Part shown: piece after piece, positions 24,794-33,093 of the stretch
Layout: every line of letters begins with the position of its first letter
Numbering within the stretch: position 1 is the first letter of the stretch
Assembly (NCBI RefSeq): GCF_005887115.1
Contig: NZ_PNCJ01000020.1
Span: 32,460 to 96,459, forward strand
Direction of reading: 5' to 3'
Source: Pseudoalteromonas rubra
GTDB lineage: Bacteria > Pseudomonadota > Gammaproteobacteria > Enterobacterales > Alteromonadaceae
Length of the DNA: 64,000 nucleotides
Notes under the pieces: generated by a model
What the model saw: only the letters and a program-made list of their open reading frames with translations
Databases searched by the model: none
Told to the model about the DNA's origin: nothing
Translations under genes and position numbers: made by a program

Positions 24794-25820
24794 CTCTCAG
24801 TTCAAAGGGCAGGCGTATTTGCTGCTTTTCTTTGCGGATAAACAAACTTGCCGCCTGTTCGCCCTTATTTTCGCTGTTTTGATGTATGGTGGTAATGGCA
24901 GGTTGAAACAGCTCTGCTTCATCTATGCCATCAAAGCCTACGATCTTGAGCTCCCGTGGGATCTGGATCCCCTGAGCGAGCGCTTCACGGGCGGCGGCCA
25001 GCGCAATTAGATCACTCATACAAAGCAACACATTGGGCCTTGGCCGAATGGCTAACGCTTCTTTAGCGGCGATCCGCGCAAAACGCTCGCTGCTTTCCGG
25101 AATGTTCCAGATCCGGTCTTCAGGGAGTGTCACCTGGCATGCATCGAGCGCCTGTCGATATCCTGCCAAACGTTGGTGTGCGATTGAGGTATTGAGCTCA
25201 GGCAAGTGATGGTCATAAACCCGGCAGATAAGCTCAGTATCGAGTAGCCTCAGCCCCAGGATTGCCGCATCAGCCTGCTCAGACGGCGCATCGAACTGCA
25301 TTAGTGCCGCTTTGGCTACTTCCCGGGCTGCACCTTGGTTGTCGATATTAACACTGGCCTGATCTTGCAGCTCAAAATCGACGGTCACCACCTGCTTGGT
25401 TACCGTTGCCAGCTGTTCAATTAATTTGGGGTTACGCGGACGACCATAACAAATAAAGCCATCGACAAAATCGACTATGTTGTTAACGCTGTCGGTATTG
25501 CCTGAAAACAACAACAAATTGATCCCCTGTGGTTCAAGCACTTTGGCAACACCGCGCATAAAGCTGCTCGCCACGGGGTCAGATACCATGTATTCAACGC
25601 TATCTGGTAAAACCAGGGCAACAATGTTAAACGTGCCCTTTCTTAACGAGCGCGCCGCTTTATTTGGACCAAAATAACCCAACGCCTTGCAGGCCGCCAG
25701 AATCTCCTCGCGCTTTTTGCTTGAGAGCTGATCGGGGCGGTTAAAGGCATTGGATACCGTAGCATTCGACACGCCAAGGTGGGCAGCAATGCTTTTAAGA
25801 GTCCATTTTTTTTCTGTCAT
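24777..25820 (-). CDS. LacI-family transcriptional repressor (sucrose locus)
   Basis: A 347-residue regulator. The N-terminal helix-turn-helix is textbook: TLKSIAAHLGVSNATVSNAFNRPDQLS, then the hinge helix NKAARSLRKGTFN (minor-groove contact). The rest is the periplasmic-binding-protein-like sugar sensor, ending KIVGFDGIDEAELFQPAITTIHQN. Two identical-core palindromes in the locus (21817 and 23247) are its probable operators, so it should repress the receptor, transporter and phosphorylase until sugar is present. Ligand is inferred from the neighbouring genes. Confidence 0.9.
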   Translation of the reverse strand: MTEKKWTLKSIAAHLGVSNATVSNAFNRPDQLSSKKREEILAACKALGYFGPNKAARSLRKGTFNIVALVLPDSVEYMVSDPVASSFMRGVAKVLEPQGINLLLFSGNTDSVNNIVDFVDGFICYGRPRNPKLIEQLATVTKQVVTVDFELQDQASVNIDNQGAAREVAKAALMQFDAPSEQADAAILGLRLLDTELICRVYDHHLPELNTSIAHQRLAGYRQALDACQVTLPEDRIWNIPESSERFARIAAKEALAIRPRPNVLLCMSDLIALAAAREALAQGIQIPRELKIVGFDGIDEAELFQPAITTIHQNSENKGEQAASLFIRKEKQQIRLPFELRAGQSI

Positions 25821-25848
25821 GGTTCGCTATACAATCTGATTAATAGGG

Positions 25849-26100
25849 TTACGCACCCGGATGGTCCGCATCGCAGGCTTCACTCATTTGCACGGTGGAC
25901 AATTTGATCCGAGGGCCTCTGAGCAACCTCATCAGTCCTGCTACAAGCATGACTAAAGACATAAGTGCGAAAGGCATTACCAGCACATTAAAATGATACA
26001 CCTTAATACAGTGAAAACAGCTCAATTGCGCACGGTCGAGTGCAAAAACCACCACTGCACACAAGACCCCGAGCACGATTAGCAGCTTAGTGAGTTTCAT
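25849..26100 (-). CDS. Small two-helix membrane protein
   Basis: An 83-residue protein starting at ATG 26100 with AGGAGG upstream; the frame to 26160 is longer but lacks such a site. Two hydrophobic helices, LTKLLIVLGVLCAVVVFALD and VLVMPFALMSLVMLVAGLM, with SCFHCIKVYHF between them. No family recognised. It lies 19 bases after the LysR gene on the same strand and may be cotranscribed with it. Confidence 0.55.
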   Translation of the reverse strand: MKLTKLLIVLGVLCAVVVFALDRAQLSCFHCIKVYHFNVLVMPFALMSLVMLVAGLMRLLRGPRIKLSTVQMSEACDADHPGA

Positions 26101-26119
26101 CGTGCCTCCTGATACCCGT

Positions 26120-26998
26120 TTACCTGCCATGCTTAGGCAATCTCTCCCGTATACCCGCACTCAGCGCATCCATGCATACCTTGACTGCCATTGGGGTATG
26201 TTTGGAAAAGGGAGTGAGTAAATACACTGAATTTTCGGGCAAACTGGCGTGTGGCATTAGCCTCATTAAATCCGACAAATCATTATTCAAATAAAAATCC
26301 GGCACTAAGCCTATCCCAGCCCCAGCCCGAATGAGAGAAACGGTACTATGAAATGCGTTTGTGATGCAACTAACCTGAGGAGTTAGTTGTATTTTTTCAC
26401 CGCTTTGGCTGATTAACTGGTGCGTTACCTGTGCCCCTTCCCAGGCATTTGCAATGTAGGGAGCCTGTGTCAGTTCCTCGTTTAAAAAACGTGGATGTCC
26501 GCATAATACATCGCAGAACGTGCCCAGCCGCTGCTGCCTGAGCGTGCTGTCTTTCGAGGCACCAATGCGAATAGCAATATCGATGTTATGGGCCATCAAG
26601 TCCAGATGCTTATCATCACAGGTCAGTTTAACAACCACCTTAGGGTAGCACTGCATTAACTCTGACATGGCTGGTGCCAGCAAGGTATCAACCAGCGCAT
26701 GCGGCGCGGTAATATGAACCTGGCCCTCTGGCTCCCCCTGCTGTGCTTGCACATCATCCCAGGCATCGGTTGCAATCTGGTTGAGTGCCTTACATGCCTC
26801 ATAAAAGCGCTTTCCGGGCTCAGTCAGAGACTGTCGACGGGTTGTTCGTTTAACCAGGACCACACCGAGTTCTTGCTCCAGCGTTTTTAAATGCTGACTG
26901 ACCACAGACTTTGACACACCCAGCCTGTCTGCTGCCGCAGAGATAGAACCCGCTTCAACGACATGGGCAAACAGCGACATTTTACCAAGTTGGTGCAT
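26120..26998 (-). CDS. LysR-family transcriptional regulator
   Basis: A 292-residue regulator with the N-terminal winged helix MSLFAHVVEAGSISAAADRL followed by GVSKSVVSQHLKTLEQELGVVLVKRTTRR, characteristic of the CrgA/AaeR-like branch, and a C-terminal effector domain (residues about 90-285). It is divergent from the NTF2-like gene at 27107, the classic LysR arrangement with its target, so that gene is the first candidate for regulation. Effector unknown. Confidence 0.88.
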   Translation of the reverse strand: MHQLGKMSLFAHVVEAGSISAAADRLGVSKSVVSQHLKTLEQELGVVLVKRTTRRQSLTEPGKRFYEACKALNQIATDAWDDVQAQQGEPEGQVHITAPHALVDTLLAPAMSELMQCYPKVVVKLTCDDKHLDLMAHNIDIAIRIGASKDSTLRQQRLGTFCDVLCGHPRFLNEELTQAPYIANAWEGAQVTHQLISQSGEKIQLTPQVSCITNAFHSTVSLIRAGAGIGLVPDFYLNNDLSDLMRLMPHASLPENSVYLLTPFSKHTPMAVKVCMDALSAGIRERLPKHGR

Positions 26999-27106
26999 TA
27001 TTATTGTAAGCTTGAATTAAACAGTGTTTTTTATTATCTCTGTTTTTCACGTCAATTAATACCATTAAGCTTGCCTTACTGAAAACACCACAAGTGGAGT
27101 CATTAC

Positions 27107-27481
27107 ATGACACAACAACAAGAGCTGGATTTATGTAAAGCGGGCATTGCCGCGTGGCAGAACGCCTTTAATAACCAGGATGCACGTGGCTGCGCCGCAC
27201 AATATGCCACACCCTGTATTATGCATGCGCGGCCCATTGGCGAGTTTGACGGGAGGGAAAACATTGAGGCATTCTGGCAGGGCATCATAGATCAGGGTTT
27301 CTGTGATGTTGCTTATACCGATGTGGTCTGGGAAAAACATCCTGAAGTTGGCTACCTGCTCAGTGCCAACTGGACGATGAACAAAGCGTTTGGCAAAATC
27401 CACGCTGAACACTGGGTGGTTGAGCAAGACGGCAAGGCCCGTCTGCAAAGTGATGATTTTGAGATCCTGGGTGAGCGTTGA
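27107..27481 (+). CDS. NTF2-like/SnoaL-type protein
   Basis: A 124-residue single-domain protein with GGAG upstream. The pattern AGIAAWQNAFNNQDARGCAAQYA, GEFDGRENIEAFWQGII and WTMNKAFGKIHAEHWVVEQDG is that of the NTF2-like superfamily (cone-shaped pocket used by ketosteroid isomerase-like enzymes or binding proteins). No signal peptide. Divergent from the LysR gene, which probably controls it. Ligand or reaction unknown. Confidence 0.78.
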   Translation: MTQQQELDLCKAGIAAWQNAFNNQDARGCAAQYATPCIMHARPIGEFDGRENIEAFWQGIIDQGFCDVAYTDVVWEKHPEVGYLLSANWTMNKAFGKIHAEHWVVEQDGKARLQSDDFEILGER

Positions 27482-27504
27482 GCCACCCAGGAAACCGCTC
27501 AAAG

Positions 27505-27891
27505 CTAAGCAAGCTCAGCTTGTGCTGCTTCTTTTGGGTTAGGACCGTATTCGTTGTCACCCGGCTTACTGTCCATTACATTAAACACAAGCAGCACCAG
27601 AGGGCCGACTAAGGGCACAAATGTTACCAGCAACCACCAACCACTGTGGCCAATGTCGTGCAAACGGCGTACACCGACAGCAATACTTGGAAGGATAACG
27701 GCAAGTGCATACAAGCCACTTACAAGACCAACACCCGCTTCCTCAGAGTACAATCCCAGCATCATATCAATCAAACCCAGCACAATCATGAAGATGAGAT
27801 TGCATAGCATAAACAGCCAATACTCTTTGCGTCTAGCTCGACCCTTGAATTCCGTATAGTTTTTTAAAACAGATAGATAAATATCGAACAC
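27505..27891 (-). CDS. DUF805 membrane protein
   Basis: A 128-residue inner membrane protein with GTG start and AAGGAG eight bases upstream. The DUF805 features are present: FKGRARRKEYWLFMLCN at the start, a middle LPSIAVGVRRLHDIGHSGWW and later LVTFVPLVGPLVLLVFNVMDS. About four membrane helices. DUF805 proteins have no established function. A short stem (CCTGGGTG / CACCCAGG near 27466-27491) lies between its end and the convergent NTF2-like gene. Confidence 0.88.
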   Translation of the reverse strand: MFDIYLSVLKNYTEFKGRARRKEYWLFMLCNLIFMIVLGLIDMMLGLYSEEAGVGLVSGLYALAVILPSIAVGVRRLHDIGHSGWWLLVTFVPLVGPLVLLVFNVMDSKPGDNEYGPNPKEAAQAELA

Positions 27892-28026
27892 CGGCTTTTC
27901 TCCTTGTTAATTTTCCATACCACAATGGCATGGCCTCAGCACTGTTAAACCACGCCGTTTAACAGAATAGACAAAATCTTTGTATTACAAAGTCAGCCTC
28001 GCGTGATGTAAAAAGCACACCATTCT

Positions 28027-28815
28027 CTATTGAGCCGCTACGCTATTGCTTTCAAGTACCTGTTGTAATTTATTAACCATTTCCTCGAACGCCGCTTTTT
28101 TCTCGGGAAACAGCGTCATACCTTGCTGGAACAAATCTAATGCAGCCCGATATTCTCCCATTTCGGTATAACACTGGCCTTTGTAATACAAGGCTGTGGC
28201 GCCAGGTGATATCGCCAGAGAATGGTCAAATGCGTTGATGGCATCCTGAAATTGACCGTGGTCCATCAAAATAAATGCGATGTTGTCAATCGCTTCAATG
28301 AACATTGGAAAGATGTCTAAAGCTTCATGGTAAAGATCCAACGCCTGAGAAAATTGTTTTTGCTCACTCAGCGCATAGGCCTCACGATATTTTGCATTGG
28401 CAGATGCAATAAGTTCATCCACTTTTTGGCCAGTAACGTCAGCGTATTTGTTAAAATCATTATGTTTCAAATAATCCACATATCCTGCTCGCTCAAGCTC
28501 GGTCACTTCCTGATTACCCAGCCGACGCCATCCCTCAGACAAGATAGCCTGAGACAAAGGCGCATGGCGCAGTTGAATGGTGAGATTTTTAATATCTTGT
28601 AGCGTCGGTTTACTTTCTGACGGGGTATACATAACGGCATGGTAAGTCGGCTCTGCCTGTACATCGCTATCAATACTGACCAGTTTAAGGGCTTGCCACT
28701 GCTTTTCTTGCTTTATATACACATCACCCACAGTACTGCGCGCCAGGGTCTCACCACTTTTCAGTAGTAATACAGCAGCAAAAACAGACCCCAACATTTT
28801 AAAAATCTGACTCAT
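28027..28815 (-). CDS. Exported tetratricopeptide-repeat protein
   Basis: A 262-residue protein with a signal peptide (MSQIFKMLGSVFAAVLLLKS, cut near TLA at residue 25) and AAGGAAT ribosome site. Residues about 130-250 hold two to three TPR units: AYALSEQKQFSQALDLYHEA, AFILMDHGQFQDAINAFDHS and KGQCYTEMGEYRAALDLFQQ. The first half is not recognised. Likely a periplasmic protein-protein interaction module. It has no clear partner next to it. Confidence 0.78.
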   Translation of the reverse strand: MSQIFKMLGSVFAAVLLLKSGETLARSTVGDVYIKQEKQWQALKLVSIDSDVQAEPTYHAVMYTPSESKPTLQDIKNLTIQLRHAPLSQAILSEGWRRLGNQEVTELERAGYVDYLKHNDFNKYADVTGQKVDELIASANAKYREAYALSEQKQFSQALDLYHEALDIFPMFIEAIDNIAFILMDHGQFQDAINAFDHSLAISPGATALYYKGQCYTEMGEYRAALDLFQQGMTLFPEKKAAFEEMVNKLQQVLESNSVAAQ

Positions 28816-28951
28816 TTTATTCCTTATTTAACATATTTACTTCTTCTGGTAGCTCGACAGGTGCGTAAGAAAACAACAATAAAGAACACAGTGTAAACCC
28901 AATCGGGACAAGTAACAAATACAACGCATCAAACGCAGACATACGCGCAAT

Positions 28952-29040
28952 AAAAACACGGCGCTCCCATAACATAAGGTACACCGCGTTTTTTCAAGCT
29001 TAGAGCGCCATTATTTAAGCGCTGTAACTTATTGGGTTAA
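28952..29040. repeat. Decayed second copy of the GH15 gene tail and terminator
   Basis: The stretch GGTACACCGCGTTTT at 28978-28992 is identical to 30648-30662, the second arm of the GH15 terminator. Exactly 30 bases after the start of ACACCGCGTT both copies have TATTTAAGCGC, which in the intact copy encodes the final ALK-stop. The first hairpin arm is present but mutated (AAAACACGGCG against AAAACGCGGTG). So this is a degenerate duplicate of about 80 bases, not an independent terminator. Confidence 0.7.
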
Positions 29041-29041
29041 A

Positions 29042-30430
29042 TTAGCGAACATACACATATGAAGTCTGTTGGCTTACGTAAGTCACAATGTTTGTAGATT
29101 TATAGATCTTGGAGAAACCATAAATATTCTGATAGTTTAGCATTGAATAATCAGAACCTGAGCCTGAACAACCTGAGTTTTCATGCCAAAACAACCGATA
29201 GCTCCTCTCTCCCGTCTCGCCCGGAATTAAGCCCAAGGTATCCTGAAGAGGCACACAGTTTGCATTTTTGAGCACAGAGATATCAGCAATCGCATAGGCA
29301 CCATTGAAGGTGGGCATTGTCATCATCAGCTCGCTATAAGTATCTTTGATATATTGCCAATGTGCATCTGGCAGGTGGTAATTGTCATCCAGAGAGGTAA
29401 TGTTCTGCGCTTCGACCATAAAACCAGTTAAGTCGTTTGGCCAGCCATCATAGTTTTTGTTAGGTGCAAACCTGATGCTGACTAAAGTCCAGCCACCACC
29501 TTGGTATTCCATGTCACAGTAAGTCGTGAACTCGCTCAAACCACCTCTGCCATCCACATCTAATGTATAATAGCCAGATTGCGCACTTGGATCTGCGTTT
29601 AGAATAGCTTGGCAACTTTGTGGCTCTGGTGCTTCAGGCTCACGAACATTAAGGTTAGCGCGAACAGTCATCGTATCACTGCCCAGGGTTGTAATGTCCT
29701 GCGCAAACAAGTGACCATTCAATTCAAGTACATTAACAACTTCAGTGGTATGCGTTACCTCAGTATCTTTAGATTGTTCCTCATGAAGAAAAATATCATG
29801 CTCACCTACTGGAGTAATCTGATCAGTGGCTTTCACCTGATTGAGCTTGTATGAAATCCCTGAATCGAGCCGACCTTCACTATTTGGCGTATAGATAGCA
29901 AGATAAGCCACTTTTTCATTTACTTCAGAACCTGTACTGCTTTCCTGATACTGAACTTGAGCGTTAAAACCCAGTCGTGTAACGTGACTCGCTCTGGCCG
30001 TATAGGGTTCAACGCCATTGCGCGTTTGACCGGTCAAAAAGACATACGGAACCTGTGGCATTGTCTCTGAAAAAGACAACATTTGACTACTGCCATTGAG
30101 TTCCACCACTCCAACCTCCCAGATAGAGCCATCCGACTGAACGTGTCGCCCATAATCCAAGACAAAGGTTGACACAGTTTCACTCAGGTGCACGCCATCC
30201 AGATAAGGCCACTCAGAGAATGCGACATGTACGGTGCCATCATTATTATCAACGACAGAAACGGTACCTGCAGTGGAATCATTAAAACTCGCAACACCTG
30301 CAAATATTGCTTGCTGCGTCGCTTTTGTAACAGAGGCGCCCTGCTCTGTTACTTGGTTAAACTGTAGGTCCTGCGCATTAACAGAACATGCTGAAGCCAG
30401 CAACAGAGATATTAAAGTTTTTCTAGTCAT
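29042..30430 (-). CDS. Secreted fibrinogen-like domain protein, possible lectin
   Basis: A 462-residue protein with signal peptide (cut after SVNA) and GGAAGAG upstream. Residues about 75-185 (WEVGVVELNGSS and MPQVPYVFLTGQTRNGVEPY to RLGFNAQVQYQ) resemble an H-type lectin-like beta sandwich. Residues about 270-460 start SCQAILNADPSAQSGYYTLD and continue YCDMEYQGGGWTLVSIRF, the N-terminal hallmark of fibrinogen-related domains that bind acetylated sugars. Probably a secreted carbohydrate-binding protein. It sits between two copies of a duplicated terminator, a hint of insertion. Confidence 0.72.
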   Translation of the reverse strand: MTRKTLISLLLASACSVNAQDLQFNQVTEQGASVTKATQQAIFAGVASFNDSTAGTVSVVDNNDGTVHVAFSEWPYLDGVHLSETVSTFVLDYGRHVQSDGSIWEVGVVELNGSSQMLSFSETMPQVPYVFLTGQTRNGVEPYTARASHVTRLGFNAQVQYQESSTGSEVNEKVAYLAIYTPNSEGRLDSGISYKLNQVKATDQITPVGEHDIFLHEEQSKDTEVTHTTEVVNVLELNGHLFAQDITTLGSDTMTVRANLNVREPEAPEPQSCQAILNADPSAQSGYYTLDVDGRGGLSEFTTYCDMEYQGGGWTLVSIRFAPNKNYDGWPNDLTGFMVEAQNITSLDDNYHLPDAHWQYIKDTYSELMMTMPTFNGAYAIADISVLKNANCVPLQDTLGLIPGETGERSYRLFWHENSGCSGSGSDYSMLNYQNIYGFSKIYKSTNIVTYVSQQTSYVYVR

Positions 30431-30629
30431 TACTCTTCCATTATTATAATTGGGTATTTAATTTCCTAATAATTATTGAATTAATAATACAACAAAAGCG
30501 ATTATTAAGCCTATGACAGAATTGAAATAGTGATAATTGAAATATAAAAGTGTGATCTAAGTCTATTATGGTTGCAGAACCTGTACTTTAGCCTGATTAA
30601 AAAATGTTAGATTAAATGCCAGTATACAA

Positions 30630-30662
30630 AAAACGCGGTGACCCAAGGGTACACCGCGTTTT
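30630..30662 (-). terminator. Terminator of the starch operon
   Basis: Stem AAAACGCGGTG / CACCGCGTTTT with inner ACCC/GGGT pairing. It lies about 20 bases after the GH15 stop and its flanking A- and T-runs suit both directions. Confidence 0.75.
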
Positions 30663-30680
30663 CTCAAAGAATAAAGCCGA

Positions 30681-33074
30681 CTATTTAAGCGCCTGCTCAA
30701 CAATCGGGTAATGATCCCAGACTTGTTTATCGGCAAGTGAGCGAACCAGCTTCACATACTCAGCATGCGTCCACGCCAGTGGTGTTGCGGAGTTGGTGCC
30801 CTCGCCCAGTGTATACCCAAACGGGTTCACACCCACGCCATCCCACACCTGCTCAGGCAACATCAGGCCTTCGTTAGCAAAGTGTTCCATGCCTTTGATG
30901 TAAGTGTATTTGATACGCTTAACCGCATTGTCATCCAGCGCATTAGCCTGGCTGGCCACTGCAATTTCGTAATGACCGCGCTCACCGGTAAAGAAAGGCC
31001 ATACCCGACCACGCTGACCGGCCGTGTTCTGACCCTGCTCAGCATAGTTGGTCCCGCGTACCTCATCTTCTCCGTAGCCGTCGTTGCCATAGCGGCGGTA
31101 GCCCGGATAACTATTAGGATCACCGGCAAAGTTAAAGCTGTATTTAACTCGCAGGTTCTCCGGCAGGTTTTCATCTTCATACTCTGGCAAGGTATTGGTA
31201 ATGCTGCTGGCATCTGCGGCTCTGACGCCATAGCGCACAAGCTCCAGGAACCCGCCATCAATGATCTGCTTTTTATCCATACCCGCACGGCCGTTGTTAT
31301 CGCTCAGCTTAGTATCGGTATTCGGGTTAGCATCTTTGCCAATGCGGAAGAAATATTTACCATCACTTTGCTTAGAAGGCAGATTCCCCGCAGTGGTGAA
31401 CATGGTCGATTCCACTTCACTGTCGTAGCGCTTGGCTGTTGCCATATAACGCTCACTGCCGGCTTTATCTCCGGCCAGTTTCGCAATGTCACTGGCAGCG
31501 ACCAGGCCCGCGATAATGGCAGCGGTTGTCGATGGTGAATAACCGTCCTGCTCTTCCCAACGCTCCTGCTGTGTCGCCGGTGGTGTGATCTGAGTGTCGT
31601 TCCAGAGGATTTTTGCCAACCCGCCGTCGACCAGGAACTCAGCCGCTGGCTGGAGCATACGCTTGTACCAGTAGGCAAGCTTCTCATCGCTCAGTACGCC
31701 AGCCTGCCACAGTTTCCACGCCAGCATAATCGGCATAGCAGTCTGATCCAGTTGCACACCTACCCACTCCAGTTCACCGTCAACATGGGTTTTTTGTAAG
31801 AACCAGCCGGTGTCGCCGTGGTTGCCAGGCGTCTTGTCTGTGACCTGTACTTTTTCCAGATATTCAAATGCGGTCAGTGCGGTTTGCGGATCGCCCATGG
31901 CCAAAAATGCCATCGCTACCTGATAAAAGTCGCGCACCCAGACCGCTTTATAACCGGTGTGGCCTTGCTCAGCCGCCACGGTGTCACCCCAGGGGTTAGA
32001 CAAAGAAGCAATCAGGGCCCCTGCGTGGGTTTTATCTTCCTGCGCCTTTAACACCAAAGCACTGGTGTAAAGTAGTTTGCCCTGATCGGCTGTGTAAGCG
32101 CTGAGCTTTTGCATCGGTTCAAGACTGTTCAGATAGTCGCGCCAGCCAATAGCTTCTCCTTCACCACCGTAGTGGGCCAGCACCTGCTGATAACCACGCG
32201 CCAGTGACTGAGCACCTTCCCGAAAACTCGCGCTTTGCGATGTGCCAAAACTCAATGCCAGGTCGAATGTTGTCTGCTGGTCAACGTCACCCAGCTCCGC
32301 CAGCCAATTAACGTTACCGCTTTGTGTGCCTGTGCTGGTGTAGCGCTGTGCCATTGACTGGCTTGCTTTAAGTTCAGCCAGACCATCGCTCTGACCGGTA
32401 AAGCCCACGCTCGCTTGCTTAAAGCCTGTGCTGCTTTGCAGTGTCAGGTAATTGTCTCCTTCCCAGGCAACCAGGCCCTGCTCGGTGACTTTCGCAAAAT
32501 CGTTCAGGCCATTGTTATTCACATACGGGTTCACGTTAACGAACAGCTTCACACCATCAAGCTCTGTGTGTACCTTCGCCCGGACGAACAGCGTTTGCCC
32601 GTCAGGATCAGTAAATATATGCTTCTCAAGCGTAAAACGGCCTTGCTTATCTTTGCTTGTCACTTTGTATGCCAAAGACAGCGGACGACCTTGCGCATCT
32701 TTATCGAGGTAATCGATGCTGACGTCCAGCGCATCTTGTTCCGTTACCGTAAAATCCGGGCCGGTAACAATAAACTGCATGTCTTTAATCTGCGCCTGAT
32801 GAATAAGACCAAACATAGTTTCTGTGATCATGCCCTTGGCGATGGAAAACCACACTTTTGATACGGTTTGCGTACTTGCTTGATCAGAATACTGGCCCTG
32901 CTTGTAAGCTTCGTAGGAAGTACCAATGCCGGTTTTACCTGAATACGCCCAGTATGGCTTGTCACCCGGTGCGCCTGGTGCTGTAGTCTGCTGTTTATCG
33001 GCGTAATTTGCACTGCCACAGCCCACAAGTCCGGCAGCAACTAGTGCCAGAGTTAAACTAGATAGTTTTTTCAT
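30681..33074 (-). CDS. GH15 glucoamylase/glucodextranase-type lipoprotein
   Basis: A 797-residue lipoprotein (signal peptide with LVGCG lipobox, AAGGAG before ATG). The N-terminal third is the beta-sandwich domain of bacterial GH15 enzymes (VWFSIAKGMITETMFG, FTLEKHIFTDPDGQTLFV). The (alpha/alpha)6 catalytic domain follows from about residue 320: SNPWGDTVAAEQGHTGYKAVWVRD, then a middle QDGYSPSTTAAIIAGL and a late VWPFFTGERGHYEIA, with EQVWDGVGVNPFGYTLGEGT as the catalytic-base region. It releases glucose from alpha-glucan ends in the periplasm. Last gene of the operon with the symporter and the GH13 lipoprotein (gaps of 19 and 1 bases). Confidence 0.9.
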   Translation of the reverse strand: MKKLSSLTLALVAAGLVGCGSANYADKQQTTAPGAPGDKPYWAYSGKTGIGTSYEAYKQGQYSDQASTQTVSKVWFSIAKGMITETMFGLIHQAQIKDMQFIVTGPDFTVTEQDALDVSIDYLDKDAQGRPLSLAYKVTSKDKQGRFTLEKHIFTDPDGQTLFVRAKVHTELDGVKLFVNVNPYVNNNGLNDFAKVTEQGLVAWEGDNYLTLQSSTGFKQASVGFTGQSDGLAELKASQSMAQRYTSTGTQSGNVNWLAELGDVDQQTTFDLALSFGTSQSASFREGAQSLARGYQQVLAHYGGEGEAIGWRDYLNSLEPMQKLSAYTADQGKLLYTSALVLKAQEDKTHAGALIASLSNPWGDTVAAEQGHTGYKAVWVRDFYQVAMAFLAMGDPQTALTAFEYLEKVQVTDKTPGNHGDTGWFLQKTHVDGELEWVGVQLDQTAMPIMLAWKLWQAGVLSDEKLAYWYKRMLQPAAEFLVDGGLAKILWNDTQITPPATQQERWEEQDGYSPSTTAAIIAGLVAASDIAKLAGDKAGSERYMATAKRYDSEVESTMFTTAGNLPSKQSDGKYFFRIGKDANPNTDTKLSDNNGRAGMDKKQIIDGGFLELVRYGVRAADASSITNTLPEYEDENLPENLRVKYSFNFAGDPNSYPGYRRYGNDGYGEDEVRGTNYAEQGQNTAGQRGRVWPFFTGERGHYEIAVASQANALDDNAVKRIKYTYIKGMEHFANEGLMLPEQVWDGVGVNPFGYTLGEGTNSATPLAWTHAEYVKLVRSLADKQVWDHYPIVEQALK

Positions 33075-33093
33075 AAAGTCTCCTTGGGTGGTG

